Below are positions 23,401-37,730 of a stretch of 64,000 bases of DNA, piece after piece (the stretch's first letter is position 1; each line of letters opens with the position of its first letter). The position numbers and the translations under genes were made by a program. Source of the DNA: Phaffia rhodozyma. Taxonomy: Eukaryota > Basidiomycota > Tremellomycetes > Cystofilobasidiales > Mrakiaceae. The notes beneath the pieces are model-generated. The model was not told the origin of the DNA and searched no databases. It saw nothing but the letters and a program-made list of their open reading frames with translations. The stretch covers positions 1,071,501-1,135,500 of the forward strand of contig JACGZH010000003.1 in the NCBI GenBank assembly GCA_014706385.1, given 5' to 3'.

Positions 23401-24219
23401 GCAGGCTCAAGATCTCAGCCGAACTCGATGTACGTAGAGTCTCACCCGCCTCCGCAGCCATCGCACCTATCATACCCACAGCACCAGCAACAAAGAAACT
23501 ACCTATCGCCCCAGGGGCCATCAGGTGGGCCTCTCTCGGGAGGACACGGCCATCAACACGGAGGCGCAGATGGCGAGGGTCGGATGAGTCCCGGTGGATA
23601 CGATCCAAATATTCAGCGAAATATTCGATCGGTGTCACCCGTGAGTCGAAGCGGAAGTCCGACCCACCAAGCCTCGCTCCGTTCTCGGTCGACCGACCCG
23701 CATATGCCTGTGTCGTTGCCTTCTGCAGCGTTTGCTGAGGTCCGTCAGCAAGCGCTTTCGTCTGGTGATCCATCGCTTCGGGCACCAGGAGGTCCTCACG
23801 AACAAAGAAATAACTCGATGGATATCTCACCGCCGCCGTCGCCGGGGGGCGGGCAGGATGATGCAGGGTTAAACGGACCGGCAGTGATCTCTGCGCAGAT
23901 GAAGTGCAAGGTGTTCCTCAAACGGGATCATGCTCAATGGAAGTCACTTGGTTCAGCCCGGCTGAAGCTTTTCCACCAGCAGCGCACAAACGTCAAACAG
24001 GTCGTGGTTGAGAGTGAGAGTGGGAGCAAGGCGATGTTAATCTCGACCATCGTATTGACTGATGGGGTCGAACGGGTCGGCAAAACGGGAGTTGCAGTCG
24101 AGATCTCCGATCAAGGAAGACGAACGGGAATTGTGTACATGATCCAACTCAGGAACGAGGCGAGTGCGGTCGGTCTGTTTGATAGCTTGCTCATGGGGAC
24201 AAACCGTGGGAAACCATGA
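20460..24219 (+). CDS. Rho guanine-nucleotide exchange factor with DH and PH domains
   Basis: Exon 1 starts MEPPLANWRPTRPPYPSSDP and reaches NPLIDLIETEKRYVEELGGV, the first conserved region of the DH domain. Further exons give AIEGIYKINRAFG, YSRYATCYLTAFDTY and DCFFVLPYNRLRYYKKLYSR (DH CR3). A PH domain follows (TTGQFVEHRRGHVFVLSDLF then DTIDVLVMKRETFTLR). A long single exon (from about 22690) is disordered and rich in Pro, Gln, Ser and His. The C-terminus (CKVFLKRDHAQWKSLGSARL... IVYMIQLRNEASAVGLFDSL) forms a second PH/RanBD-like fold. It should activate a Rho-type GTPase at the cell cortex; which one cannot be read from sequence. Confidence 0.85.
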
Positions 24220-24823
24220 GCTGGGAATGTAGAACTACTCAATTTGGTCTCTTCCTTCTTTTGATTCCTCCTACTCGTTTACTCCTTGTCGATATGCGCC
24301 CGCTCTGGCTTTTCTTCTCTGTTTGCTTTCTTTTCCCTGGGTCCAGCATCTGACTGGCCGTGCATCCTCTTCGTCTCGCTCCTTGCTTCTCTTTTCCTTC
24401 CAATACTTACGCTCTTAGATCATTCTCTTCTCTTGCTGCAATTCTTCTCTTACGTTGGCCTCTGCTACTTGTTCCTCCCTTACATACCCACCTCTCGACT
24501 TGACTCTTGTTGTTGTTACCGAAGCTTAACATGAACATTCTATCGGCATGTACGCTGAGCAACTATGGCCAACCGCAGCAGATTCCCCTAACCGTCCTGA
24601 ATAAGCCAGGCCGACTGTTCCTTTTCCTCTCTGTCCATCTCTTTTGAGTCTCTACTTCTTCAATCGATTCATCCTCTTTCTTTCTTCCATCCTCCACTCT
24701 TCCACTCTCTACACTTCCCTCCTTCTCTCTTCTCCTCTTCCTCCTCCCTCTCCCTCTTTCTCTCCCGTTCCAGTTCCCGCTCCCACGTCCATACACCACG
24801 TACACCACCTACCACCAAGTACA
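24220..24823. other. Spacer: ceramidase promoter with CT-rich leader
   Basis: About 600 nt lie between two plus-strand genes. From about 24640 to 24785 the plus strand is almost pure pyrimidine and then shifts to an ACC-rich stretch just before the start codon, a typical fungal core-promoter and leader pattern. No exon or RNA gene was recognised. Confidence 0.5.
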
Positions 24824-26464
24824 ATGGGAGTCACTCGAACGGGTCAGCTAGCCTCCGGAAGTGAGTTCCTTGTAAACATCTGTTCCTAGATCGCTGTTGT
24901 TGTTTTTCTTTTCGTTTCTGTTATCGTCTATTATGGAAAGAAATAAGATGACTGATCTTGTGTACCGGGTTGATTCTGTGTTTGATCTATCGTTCGCCTC
25001 TTTGCTCGGCGTCGCCATCAGTATGGGGAGACCACTCAGCGCTGATAGATTGGTGCGAGCAAAACTATCATGTCACCCGGTATATCGCAGAGTTTACCAA
25101 CACGTTATCCAAGTTTGTCTTTAATCCCTTCCGTTATCTCACTCCTTCTTTCGATCCCTTGACCGCCTTTGATCTCAAACCGAAAGATCTGTTAACCATT
25201 TGGTCATTGTTCGGTTCCTTCTTTTGCTCTCGGTCTTGCTTCCAACACAACAGCATTCCTTTCGTTTCTATGGCCGCTTATGGATTCGTTCATGTTTTGA
25301 AGCAAGGGATGGCGCCTAGGTTATCTTTAGCATATGCTGGGATGGGTCTCGTCGGAGTTGGAAGTACGTTGTTTGACCCTTTGCTTGCTATAATGAACCC
25401 TTGGCTTATCATTTCGGCTATTAGGTTTCTTGTTCCATGCTACCCTAAAATGGGAGTTTCAGGTAGGTCTCAGCTATCTCTCAAAGTGGTCAAGTCCTCG
25501 AGCCAAACTTGACTAATCGATACCTTGATCTCTTCTTTCTCTGCTGTAGCTTGCAGACGAATTACCTATGGTAAGTGCAAAGTTGATCTGGCGGTCATGT
25601 GTCTTGCACGTTTATTAATCTATATCCCTTGTCCGCTCCTGCCTTTCGCTTATCGGACATACCCGACGCCGGTTCAGATTTGGTTTTCTTCATACCTTCT
25701 CTGGTCGCTCTTCAACTCGAATCCAGGATACGATATGTCGGTGAATGCTTGGTTAGGTCTAGGCAGTCTGATCACAGTCGACCTTGCTCTGTCGCTTCTC
25801 TAGTGAGTCTCATCTCCGCGGCCATTTCTTCTGACCAATGACAGAGAAGTTAATCGCATGTCCTCTCAACGAATAGCATGGCCTATCCCAATCCATTGTG
25901 CCATCAAGCGCTTTTTGCCTGTATTCTTCTCGCTTCTCTCAAACGGACAAATCACCTTGTAGGAAACGTATTGCCTGAGCAGCACCGATCTACTGTAAAC
26001 CGACTGTATCTGACAGGAGCTGCTAGTTTCCTTGCTGGATTCTTGCTCTGGAACGTAGATAACGAGATGTGTGGTATGTTTGATGCATTTGGGGACCAGG
26101 CTTCATCATCGATATCATTCTGATGAGTTTGCTGATACAAATCCACAACTATGCAGATTCTATTGAGAATATCAGGAAAGTTTGGGGCTGGTGGGGCTAT
26201 GGCCTTATTTTGGAAGGTGCGCCAGACTTATCTCGGATTACTCGCATAGACTCAATCGCTCATCTCTCCTCTTTTTTTTTGTGATCAGGACATGCCTGGT
26301 GGCATCTCCTTACGGGCGTGGGAACCTACCGTATGGTTACTGCTTCCATCCTTCTCCTCGCTACCATTAAATCCACGGATCCGTCTGAGCGTTTCGAGGT
26401 GGTCGACACGTTTGGAGGCTTGCTACCCTACGTCCGGCGGGTCTCGGCTGACAAGACCAAGTGA
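24824..26464 (+). CDS. Alkaline ceramidase (ACER/YPC1 family)
   Basis: Alkaline ceramidases are seven-helix membrane hydrolases of the ER/Golgi that cut ceramide to sphingoid base and fatty acid. After MGVTRTGQLASG, exon 2 gives WGDHSALIDWCEQNYHVTRY with IAEFTNTLS, the family N-terminal signature. Later exons give GLVGVGS, FLFHATLKWEFQ, LADELPM and finally GYGLILEGHAWWHLLTGVGT. These hold the conserved zinc/catalytic residues: His in FHATLKWE, Asp in the DELPM motif and the HxxxH of GHAWWHLLTG. The remaining exons are hydrophobic helices. About seven introns interrupt it. It ends VRRVSADKTK. Substrate preference for phytoceramide or dihydroceramide cannot be decided. Confidence 0.92.
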
Positions 26465-26994
26465 TTCGAGGTGCTTTTCACACTTTAAACTCTGGTCAAG
26501 TTTTCTCGTATCCTGTTGCATTTTCTCTTCTGTCCTGTTTCTTGTTCCAACCTGTTTTGTCTCGTTTCGGCTCGCTTTGGTTGGATAGAACTTCCTGCCC
26601 AACAAGACATTTGTCAAGGAAATGCTTGTTTTGTTCCTTATATTGTATCGAATTCGCTTCATCACTCGTTTGTTCAACAATAGATCTTCCTGTCTTTCTC
26701 TCCTGGGATACCTAGCCGTTCATATGCTTTCACTTAAGGTGTATTCTATCTCCCCTCCTTTCTCTTCCTCATGGTTATCTCTCAAATCCAGCACTGTTCT
26801 AATACATCCCACTTTTTGCTATATATATATTCCTCTCCTTTCAATATCCGTCACTACCTCTCTATCGCCAAGTCACTCTTTGTCATCCTGTTTGTTGCTC
26901 GTCGTCTGTAACTAGTTGACTGATCATGTCTTCTATAAGAAAGGATGTCTTCTTCTACACATACAAGGTATAACATATACTTCGACTATACAGA
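26465..26994. other. Convergent 3' flanks of ceramidase and SPP1
   Basis: The spacer between two converging genes is T-rich and holds no supported exon. It should contain both 3' UTRs. Confidence 0.45.
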
Positions 26995-29900
26995 TCAACT
27001 TATCGTTGGTAAATCAACTTGAGCTAGAGAGTTTGAGATCACACCGACACCACCGTTGACAGCGATAGTTCCGGTGCCTTCAGAGGCAACGGTAGCAGCA
27101 GCAGTAGTCGCCAGAGGAAGGGTTACCACTGAATCATCCTTCTCTTCTCTATAACTACTCGACCGATCTGGGACGGCCGTTGATATCCCAGTTTTGATCT
27201 CAGTTTCGACTTTGTTCTCGGGGTTTACCTCGGGCTCTCCCATCGCACGCCGAATTCGTTTCTCGGCAATCTGAATGTCTTGTTGGAGGATAGACCGGGT
27301 GCGTTCAAGAAGACCGAGTGTATTCCGTTTTGAGGATTGTTCAAGCTGAAAATCTATCAGCCGGATTTTCTGCCATCTGGTGCCAAAGTCCAAAGACAGT
27401 TCAGCCAAGGAGGAGTTGACAGAGAAATGAACAGGATAAAAGCGGCCAAAGAAAAAGAAGATGAAAAGCAAGAGGAGTAAGTCACGAGCGGGAAAAATAA
27501 ATAAAGATCGAGAAAGAAGAGAGAGATCGATCGATGACAACGACAATGAGAGCAGCGAAGAAGAGAAGGGGAAGAGAAGGGGGTCACTCACCCTCTGTGG
27601 CCTTCGCACTTCTTCTTCGAGCGATAACACCACGTGTCTTCCATCCCAGCCTTGACGTGTTGGTGACCGTCCGATCCCGTAGATCCATCGACCTCCATGT
27701 CTGTCTCGGACATCATCTTTTGTTTCCGTTTAAGATCTTTCTCGCCTGCTCTCAAGTACGTTTCAAAACCCGGATCGACCGGGCTTTCGTTTCCTTCCCT
27801 TTCTTTTTCTCCTTCTTTCTTGAGTCTGCTATCACTGATATCATCTTCTAAAAGTGGAGCAAACAACGCCCTACCTTCTTCTGAATCAACATATTTGCCA
27901 AAATCTTGTTCGTCCAAGATTAGCCGTCGATCAAACCCGCACGGTCGGTCTCCTTGCCCGCTTCCACCGGCACCAGCACCGGCACCAGCGGATGATTTCT
28001 TCTTCTGAGGCCCTCGTTTGGAGCCCGAGTTGGATCGTTCCGGACTGACAACCGGATCGTCCTTGAGCGAGAGAGAAGCGAGAGAGGGCATCATGTCTGC
28101 TCGATTGGAAGCGAAAGAGAAAAGAGTCAATCGATTGCTTAGTAACGAGAGTTGATTCTGGACTTTATCGATCGATGTCTTGAGGCTACCGTCCATAACG
28201 TGAAGGTGTCTCGTTGCCGGATGATCACTCGGATCTAGAGAGGTCAACCTAGTATTTCCAAGTTTGATAGGCGCAGGGAATTGTGTGGGACCGACGGGAG
28301 TATTGGAAGCCAAATTCGATGTAGTGGTGAAGGGATGTGATGTAGGAAAGTCAGGATTAACGATCACGACGCCAGACGGTCTTTGAGCACCTTCAACTTG
28401 ATTCCAATGTCTAGATAGATCGATATCTTTGGTTTCGAGGAGCGCCGTAAGATGAGCCGTACCACAGACAGTAGAACAATATCTGTGTGTAGAACAAGAA
28501 GGAGAATAGATTCATATCAGATCAAGAAACTCTATTGAAAGTTTAGAAGAAGCAGCTGTTTACTTTGTTAACGGTGGGACAGCTGGCTTGAAACAATCTG
28601 CTGATCGGCATTTGGTCCTCCACGTTGTCTTCTCGGCCGTCTCTGTAAACGTAAAAAACTCAACACAATTTAGTCTCGGAAAAAGCGCAAACTCGGTACA
28701 GGCTTTGAGGGAAAAGGAACGGAAGGAAAGAGTATGTACGTACCTTCATGACATTTAGGACAGACAAACAGATCGACCAACTCGATCTCTTCTTCCGGTA
28801 TTTCTACACATTTAGGATGGTACCATTCCGCGCACCTAACAGGTTCTCAATGACCATCAACCAAACGCATTGCGATCGAAGAGTTAATCCCGTGAGAACT
28901 CCAAACATAATTTTGTTGCTGATCCAAAGGGAAAGTGTCTTGGAGAATAGAGTAAGACTAAAAACTCACATATCACAAGCAATCATTGGGGACTCTGCGT
29001 CATACCGACTATTACACACACAATACAATTGATCGTCCTCGCTCTCCTCATCTTCTTCATCTCTCTGTCTTCTCAAGAGTTCCTCCATTTCTCTTTCTCG
29101 TTCCTTCTCTTTTTCTTTCTCATCGATTCTCCGTCTCTTGGTTGATTTACGCCCCGTGACCTCGATATTTCCTTCTTCTTCCAAGGCTCCTTCCGGATCG
29201 ACTGACTGAGAGTACGATCTTGCTCGGGAGGAAGAAACTGTCGGTGTGGGCTGATCGTTTGGCAGGCCGCTTATAGGCGAAGGCGATCGAGTCGGACCTT
29301 GTGAATTTGTACCTGCTGGCTGCTTCTTCTTTCGACTGACTTTCTTTTTCAGAGATGAAACAGCATCACTGTCATTCGAGGAACCTATGGCTTGAGCTGG
29401 TTTAGGTTTCGCCTTAAGTTTTGGCTTTTTATAGTTTGATGTGGATGTTAGAGTTGATGACGGTTCGGCGGTGAGGGCAGAGTCGGTGAGAGAGAGAACA
29501 AAGCTCGGGGAATGAAGAGGGTCGGATGATTGATTGGCCTTCTTAACGGCGGATTCTGGAGGTACCTCCCAGCTTCCGTCAGGTGCTCTCTGTTCAATCA
29601 CAAAAGACCACTAATGAGTCGGGGCATCCTTTTCATTATCTAGAGACAAAAGCAAGGAAGAGATAAGACCACCTTGAGACCTGATCTCCAATTTTTTCCT
29701 GATTGAGGAGCCTTGTTCCACTTCTTCTTCTTCTTTTCAGGCTCCTGGCCATTCTCCGTAGAATCCATATCGACATCCGAATCCGCGGGTTCCAGCTCTT
29801 CGTCATCTTCTTCTCTCCCTTCCACCCCAACTTGGACTAAGCTATCGTCTGACTCTCTTTTGACTATCAATCCTCCCTTGTCAGTATTTGGGGCATGTTC

Positions 29901-30527
29901 AGATTGTTTTCTTCCTAACAGTTTCACTCGCTCTGCAGCCGAAAGAGATTCACCTCTCCAATCCGTCGGATTTGCTGACTGAGAAGCATACGAAGAGAAT
30001 TGTCCTCTAGATTGAAGGTCAGACCCGGCTTGTTCCGTGAATGAGGAGGAAGAAGAAGGGAAAGAAGACGAGAAGTAGGGATTTTGATGTGTTTGTTGCT
30101 GAAAAGAGGGACTAATATCCATAGAATGTTGCTGATAGACATCTGCTGTTGATCGACTGGGTAAATCATAAGAACCAACTTGACTGTCATGGAACGAAGC
30201 GTGAGCTGAGTTCATCAACGTAGAGGATGATGTTGAAGTTGCGAGAGGCAGCCCGTTAGATGTGAAAGAAACCGGCTGAGAGTAAAAAGACTGCCGATCT
30301 TCATGCTGTGGTCCTCCAAGAAGAGGTTCCGTTCGATTGGAAGAGAGTGGATGAACAGACCGAGCGAGGAGGTCAAGATTGGGCGTCCTTGGGAGTGAGT
30401 GAGAAAGTGATGAAGGGTTGAAAGATGGAGACGTGAGTGCGGCTAAGTTGGGATCAGAGACAACAGTATCAGATGTAGACAACACGCTCTCCACTCGAGC
30501 AGCGAAGGAATCCTGGTCGAGCTCCAT
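26995..30527 (-). CDS. SPP1: COMPASS (Set1 complex) PHD-finger subunit, Spp1/Cfp1-like
   Basis: Spp1 binds H3K4me2/3 with its PHD finger and supports H3K4 methylation by Set1. Exon 1 (from the ATG at 30527-30525) encodes a long Ser/Gln-rich region. A Lys/Glu-rich exon then leads to QLYCVCNSRYDAESPMIACD, which splices to MCAEWYHPKCVEIPEEEIEL and VDLFVCPKCHE, giving a complete C4HC3 PHD finger with the aromatic Trp. Further exons give TKCRSADCFKPAVPPLTKYC with STVCGTAHL, a Cys-rich segment seen in Spp1/Cfp1 proteins, then DLSRHWNQVEGAQ. The C-terminal exon has GLLERTRSILQQDIQIAEKR. About six introns are present. The N-terminal extension makes it clearly longer than yeast Spp1, as in other basidiomycetes. 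Confidence 0.88.
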
Positions 30528-31354
30528 ACCGCTCAGAAACCAAGAGAGAGGGTGAGGGTTGATGGTATGAAGAATGGCTTTCTTTTCTAATCGAATGGTG
30601 GAAAAGCAGGGCAACAGACGAACGAGGCTCGCTTACGTAACGACGCGTTTAAGTGTCTTAGTCGAGACATTACATGATTCAAATAATATATAAGCCCTCA
30701 CTATAAGGGAAATTGAATACCTGGTCTTTCAACGTAGGTGTAGAACTTGAGAGTGACAACGATACCAGAAGCATCACATCTGATAGTTAAACACAAGAGA
30801 ATAGTCAGAACGAGAAGGGAACATGTGAGACAACATCTTGAGCAGGCGCTCGTCACGATTTTAGCTATGGACGGCCCACTTTGTGCCGCGTCGTGAAGAT
30901 CTTCGTTTTCTGCTCAAAGAGAAACAATGAAGCCTTTTGAAGATACATACTTGACTGCCCCTCCTTTCAAATATGAAGAGACCTTCGGAAGCAGTCTCAC
31001 CACTTAGTCAGTCTATGTACTGACGCTCTGCATCTTGTATCTCTTTAAGTTATATGCATGAAGAAGACCAGACTATAAAAGCCATCGAGAAAATATCAGA
31101 ATGACGAGAAAAAGCTGCGAGTATACCAGTAAACGAAACTTTGAGAGTTTGATATAAGAGCAAGCTGAATATATGAGCTGACGAGGTTGGAAGCATGTGT
31201 AAGTACAACGGAAAGTGGAGGAAAAGCAAAAGAGGAAGTGTATCCAAGACGCAATGTCATATCAGAAGGAAGTGAGGAAAGTCCTAAGTGGACGAAGGAA
31301 CGGCCAAGCATATAGGCTCCCGAACGAACAGCTAGAAAGACAGGTGATCCTTCC
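30528..31354. other. 827-nt spacer upstream of SPP1, with an unassigned exon-like block
   Basis: This should hold the SPP1 promoter and 5' UTR and the RAB6 3' UTR. A TATA-like AATAATATATAAG lies at 30682-30694. On the minus strand, 30779-30721 is bounded by an acceptor-like ATCAG and a donor-like GTATTC and is open in two frames, but I could not attach it to any start or stop. It may be a 5' UTR exon or chance. Confidence 0.4.
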
Positions 31355-32812
<1,458 letters not shown>

Positions 32813-33137
32813 TAATGGGTATCTTTTGTACTTGTGCTACCTTCAGAAATGAGGTAGGGAGGGCGATGGAATGGTCGAGATCAAGTCAAAAGCTGAAGTC
32901 GCGGTCGGGGTATAGGTCGTCTTCTGCTGATTGATGTCTCAGATGGTCGGGCTGGGTGTGGTTACGATAATCACAATGTGGCGTAAAACCATGTGACTTG
33001 ATGTAAGCTGTGAGCGTCTTCGGAGGAGTCCCGAGCCGACCACTTGCCTATCACATTCGCAACACAGACAGACCAAGTTAGCAAAAGGAAAGGAGGGAGC
33101 TCTTGAATCAATCCCTCAGCGAGTAGAGATCTTCCAT
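32813..33137. promoter_or_regulatory. Divergent promoter between RAB6 and the CLC gene
   Basis: A 325-nt spacer separates two diverging start codons. No exon is supported. Confidence 0.5.
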
Positions 33138-36100
33138 ATGATATCCCATCCACAAGAGGACGATACGGCCACCATCAGGGAGGATGATATGGATGATCAG
33201 AAAATCGAACAGATGAGGTATGATTTTGGTCTTTTTTAGAGATCGTCTGAGTTCTCTAGATTGATATTTATTGCCGTGATTGACTGAGTCCATTTCGTTC
33301 ATGGCCCGGTTGCAACTCGGTTTCTCTTCAGACGATACGAGAACTTCAGTACCGTCGGTTCGTCCATGTTCTCTCTTAACCTCATTGTAGCTCATCTTCA
33401 AACGACAGAGAAAACTTGTCTGGTTCTACGCGTTTCTGTTGGAGAGATACCTTTGTTTGTCGAATTGTTCTTCAACGACCGACTGATCTTTTGAAATAAT
33501 CGTTTGCTTTTAGATTGGGTTCAAGATTCTCTTCATGAACGAACTATTCAGGCCAAAAAAGGAACGTTCGACACGTTGCGTCCACATGTTGGAATTTCTG
33601 TCCGCATGCAATCGATAGGCGGGTTAGTCGGCTGGATCTGGGAATCTGGAGAGACTATATTAGAAGAAGGACAAGACTGGCTCGTCGTTGGTCTGGTTGG
33701 TTCGTATCTGCGTTTCCCTAGTCGCCTATTCAGATACGATGCTGGACCAGTGGGAAGCCTAGAGAACATGGTCTCATATATTGTTGTTGTGTTCGACAGG
33801 AATGGGGATTGGCCTTAACGCGGCATTCATTGTGATTGTAACCGAATGGCTCTCGTCCTCAAGACTAGGTCATTGTACATCTGGCTGGTGGCTCAACGAG
33901 AAGTTTTGTTGTCTTGAAGCTGATGTAGAGGGAGAAGAGACTTGTCCAGAGTGGCATGATTGGGGAGGAGGTGACCCGCTCGCCTGGGTAATCTATGTCA
34001 CCTGCGCCGTACGTTTCCTCCTCCTTCTGATAAATCATAGCACGGACTATTCTCATCGCTCCGACTTTTCTTTTCCCTTTTCTAGATTGCCTACGCGTTT
34101 GTCGCCGCGAGAATAGTAAAATCATTCGCCCCCTACGCCGCCGGTTCGGGTATCTCTGAAATCAAGTGTATTCTAGGAGGCTTTATCATCAAGGGGTTTC
34201 TTGGATTCTGGACGTTGATCATCAAGAGTCTTGCTCTGGTTTGTTTTCTTAAGTTACTTGTTCTTGCCGGGCTCTCGTCACAACGTTTTTGTCAGGACTA
34301 AGTTTTCAGATCCGTTTATGACTATCTAGCCACTTGCTATCGCCTCTGGTCTATCTGTCGGGAAAGAGGGACCATCCGTTCATGTCGCTTGCTGCGTTGG
34401 AAACGTAGTTGCTGGTTTCTTTTCCAGATTCGCTGCCAGTCATAGTGAGCTCCAGATATCGATTTTTGCCCTACTGATACTCTCCAATATAGAAGTTACT
34501 CATCGTCATGACGTTCGGTCTCCTTCGACTTATCCTATGTAGCGAAAATGCGTGAGGTCTTGACAGCAGCGAGTGCAGCTGGAGTAGCTGTTGCTTTCGG
34601 ATCCCCTATTGGTGGTGTCTTATTTGCCATTGAGGCGAGTCCACAACTTTGATCGAATGGGTGACGAAACTGGCTTCTAACAAATCAGCTTTTACTCCTC
34701 ACAGGAAATGAGTCACAATTTCACCAATCGAACAATGTGGAGAAGTTTTGTTTGCGCTCTGGTAGCCACGGTTACATTGTCTGTAAGTGATCTCAACTCT
34801 TCAGTTGCTGTTGGAATCTTCCACATTGACCCTCGATAATTGTATTTTTGTGTTCCTGAAGGCAATGAATCCTTATCGAACAGGAGAACTTGTTCTCTTC
34901 CAAGTCTCTTATGATCGAAATTGGCATTACTTTGAATTGCCCTGGTACATCCTTATTGGTCTGTTTGGTGTGAGTTCTTGTTTTACTCTGCAAGGTTGAA
35001 CCAGACAAACTTGCACTGACTTGACTCCTCTATGACATGAAGGGTCTCTATGGAGCATTCGTCGTCAAATACAATCTACAAATGGCTGCTTTTAGACGAA
35101 AGCATCTTTTAAATCATGGAATCGCGGAAGCAGTCACTCTGGCAGCTATCACCGCTTTGGTTGGCTACATGAACAAGTTTTTAAGGATCGATATGACGGA
35201 GAGCATGTCAATCCTCTTCAAAGAGTGTGAAGGAGGAGGCGACTACGACAATCTCTGCCAGTTCGTCTTATCAATCAACCGTACCTCTGATCACTATATC
35301 TGTGTGAACGTTGCGCTAATCGTTACCTGAACGCTTCATTTTTCGATCGGTGATTGCGTGTCATATCTTTATCCCACCTCGTATCCATGAATACATCAAA
35401 ATAAAAAAGAACTTGGGCCCAATGGAGGAATGTCAATACTTTGTTGCTAGCCACCGTCGTTCGAACAGGGATGGTTGTCCTTTCCTACGGATGCAAAGTC
35501 CCAGCAGGAATCTTTGTTCCCTCAATGGCTGTTGGAGCATCATTCGGGCGAATGGTCGGAATCATCTCTAAAGCTATTCAAGCGTGCGTTTCTGTTGCGA
35601 CTCATGGTTCGAACTCATTTTCTGCGCGGTTCCTTTCACTCATTATACCCCTTGAACTCCTGGTGTCTAAATTTTCAGAGCAAATCCTGAGTCTTCTTAC
35701 TTCCTTGCTTGCCAGCCTGACGTTCCGTGTATCACCCCCGGAACATATGCTTTCCTAGGTGCTGCCGCAGCTCTTACGTTCGTCATCAGCTCAATCGAAC
35801 TTTTCTCACCCCTATCCTCTTCACTCCGAAATACCTGACCAATCTTATCCTCTATTGCTCCTCGGCGCTTTCCCGATGACAGCGGAGTCACTAGAATGAC
35901 GGTCACAGTGGTAGTGATCATGTTTGAATTGACGGGGGCGTTGACTTATATTCTGCCTACCATGGTTTGTGATAGTCTACAAACCCATGATCGGATCGTT
36001 TCCTTGTTTGAATAATACTAATTGTGTTTCTTACAACCATTGTATCTGTCTCTGGTCGAATGCGTGCGTTGGGGTCATTGATCCTGTAGATTGTAGTACT

Positions 36101-37514
36101 TGTAGCAAAGGCGGTATCAGACTCATTTGGCGAGGGTGGGATCGCTGACCAAATGATCAAGTTCAACGGGTATCCATTCCTGGAGAAAGAAGATCCGGAG
36201 GGTAACGATGAAGCCTTCCTACAACCCAGTCAGTTGACGTCAATACTCCATGATCCTTTTCTCGTTCTGATATCTGTTTGCTGACATAAGTGGAGGAAAA
36301 CACATTGTTGTTGGCTATATATCTCTGGTCTTGAATGTTCTCAAGTATCCCACATCATGAAGAAGGATATCATCACCATGCGCGGAGACGGCATGACATG
36401 GGCTGAGATTGGTGAGTATACGACTCTTTTGTGGTCTTCGTTGTGCTCATCTGTAGCAGATTTCAATCAATTGAATTCTCTTCTCTCTCATGTCTTACCT
36501 TGCCAGACGATATCATGGAGAACACGTCCGTTCAGGGGTTCCCTGTAGTAAGGAATGAGGATGATAATACTCTTTTAGGTTACATCCGAAGAGCAGAGCT
36601 CCGGTTCGCTTTAGGTTAGCAATCAGTCCTCCTGATACATCACTGGCATCTATCTAGTATCTGTACCCGCTGACTTGAATTCTGTCTTCAGACAAAGCGA
36701 AACGGGTCCGAAACCTTTCTCCTCAAGCAATATGCACGTTCCGTCAGATGGAAGCCCCTTCGCCATCTGAGCTCCATGAACTTACTCGACCTTCGACAGA
36801 CGGAAGCGTCAATCAATGGGGTGACTTTGGGTTTGATGACGAAGAAGTGGAAGGGTTTGAATCTCGGACGATCAATGCAGCTGAGCAAGGAGGGGAACGA
36901 CGCAGGGAACAGGTTGATTTCGGAAATTTTGTGGATCAGGTAGGCGTATATCAAGATGCCGATATTGTGGCTTTATTTGGTTGTTTGGTTCACTGATTAT
37001 CGATTTTTCGAATCAATTTTCAGACACCTCTATGTGTGTCTCCTAAACAACCGTTAGAGATCGTGATGCAACTGTTCCGTCGGATGGGGTATGTATAATT
37101 CTCACGAGTCTTAACATGTATGTCAGTGTGTTATCTCAGCACCATGTTAATTCTCGCTTTATCCCTAGCCCCCGAATTATTCTCGTCGGCCATCAAGGTC
37201 GTCTCGCCGGTCTCGTCACTGTCAAGGATGTCTTGTACCATGAAGCTGAGATGGAACATGAACAGGCGAGTCGGTTGCCCGAAGAACAGCACGCAGAAGA
37301 TCGAGTTGGACTCGAAGGTGTCTTGGACGAAGCATGGTTGTGGGCATCAAACCTGTTCAACTTTTCGTCATTGTCCTCGTCGACGGGGCCGAACGGACCG
37401 GGTGAACTAGATCCTGGAAGGATGGAGTCCTCTGCATTTGAATACGAACTGAATGAGCATAGGCAAAGTAGTATGGAGGAGGTCAGGACCCACACTGTGG
37501 GCCATCCTCATTAG
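33138..37514 (+). CDS. GEF1: CLC-family chloride/proton exchanger with CBS domains (Gef1-like)
   Basis: Gef1-type CLC proteins move Cl- into Golgi, endosome or vacuole lumens in exchange for H+ and support copper/iron handling. The start at MISHPQEDD joins to RRYENFSTV and [15 protein letters not shown] signature segments follow in order: [40 protein letters not shown] (gating Glu), [18 protein letters not shown] (proton Glu), and [23 protein letters not shown] domains are at the C-terminus ([20 protein letters not shown] and [20 protein letters not shown]). At least thirteen introns interrupt the gene. GSGISE instead of GSGIPE is the usual Gef1 variant. It ends RTHTVGHPH. Confidence 0.9.
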
Positions 37515-37730
37515 GGGTTTACTGTACACTCAACCTATAGATGTTTGGTTTTCGTTAGATTTCGAAGATTTATAGATTGTCTGATTTAGACTAATACAGA
37601 ACAAGGACGATAGACATAAACAAATATTTGAATATTATTTATGAAAAGCCCACTTACCTGGCCTACACGATCTCACCGCCGTTCCTGCCTACTCCGTTTT
37701 CTTTGATCTCTTTCTTTCTTTCCTATCCAT

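Noticed and set aside
23105..23830. 241-codon minus-strand open frame opposite the RhoGEF
   Set aside because: It mirrors the Pro/Gln-rich coding tract; composition is biased and no splice or domain support exists.
35606..35616. GGTTCGAACTC, which resembles a tRNA B box
   Set aside because: It lies in a CLC intron; no A box or cloverleaf stems were found at the right distance.
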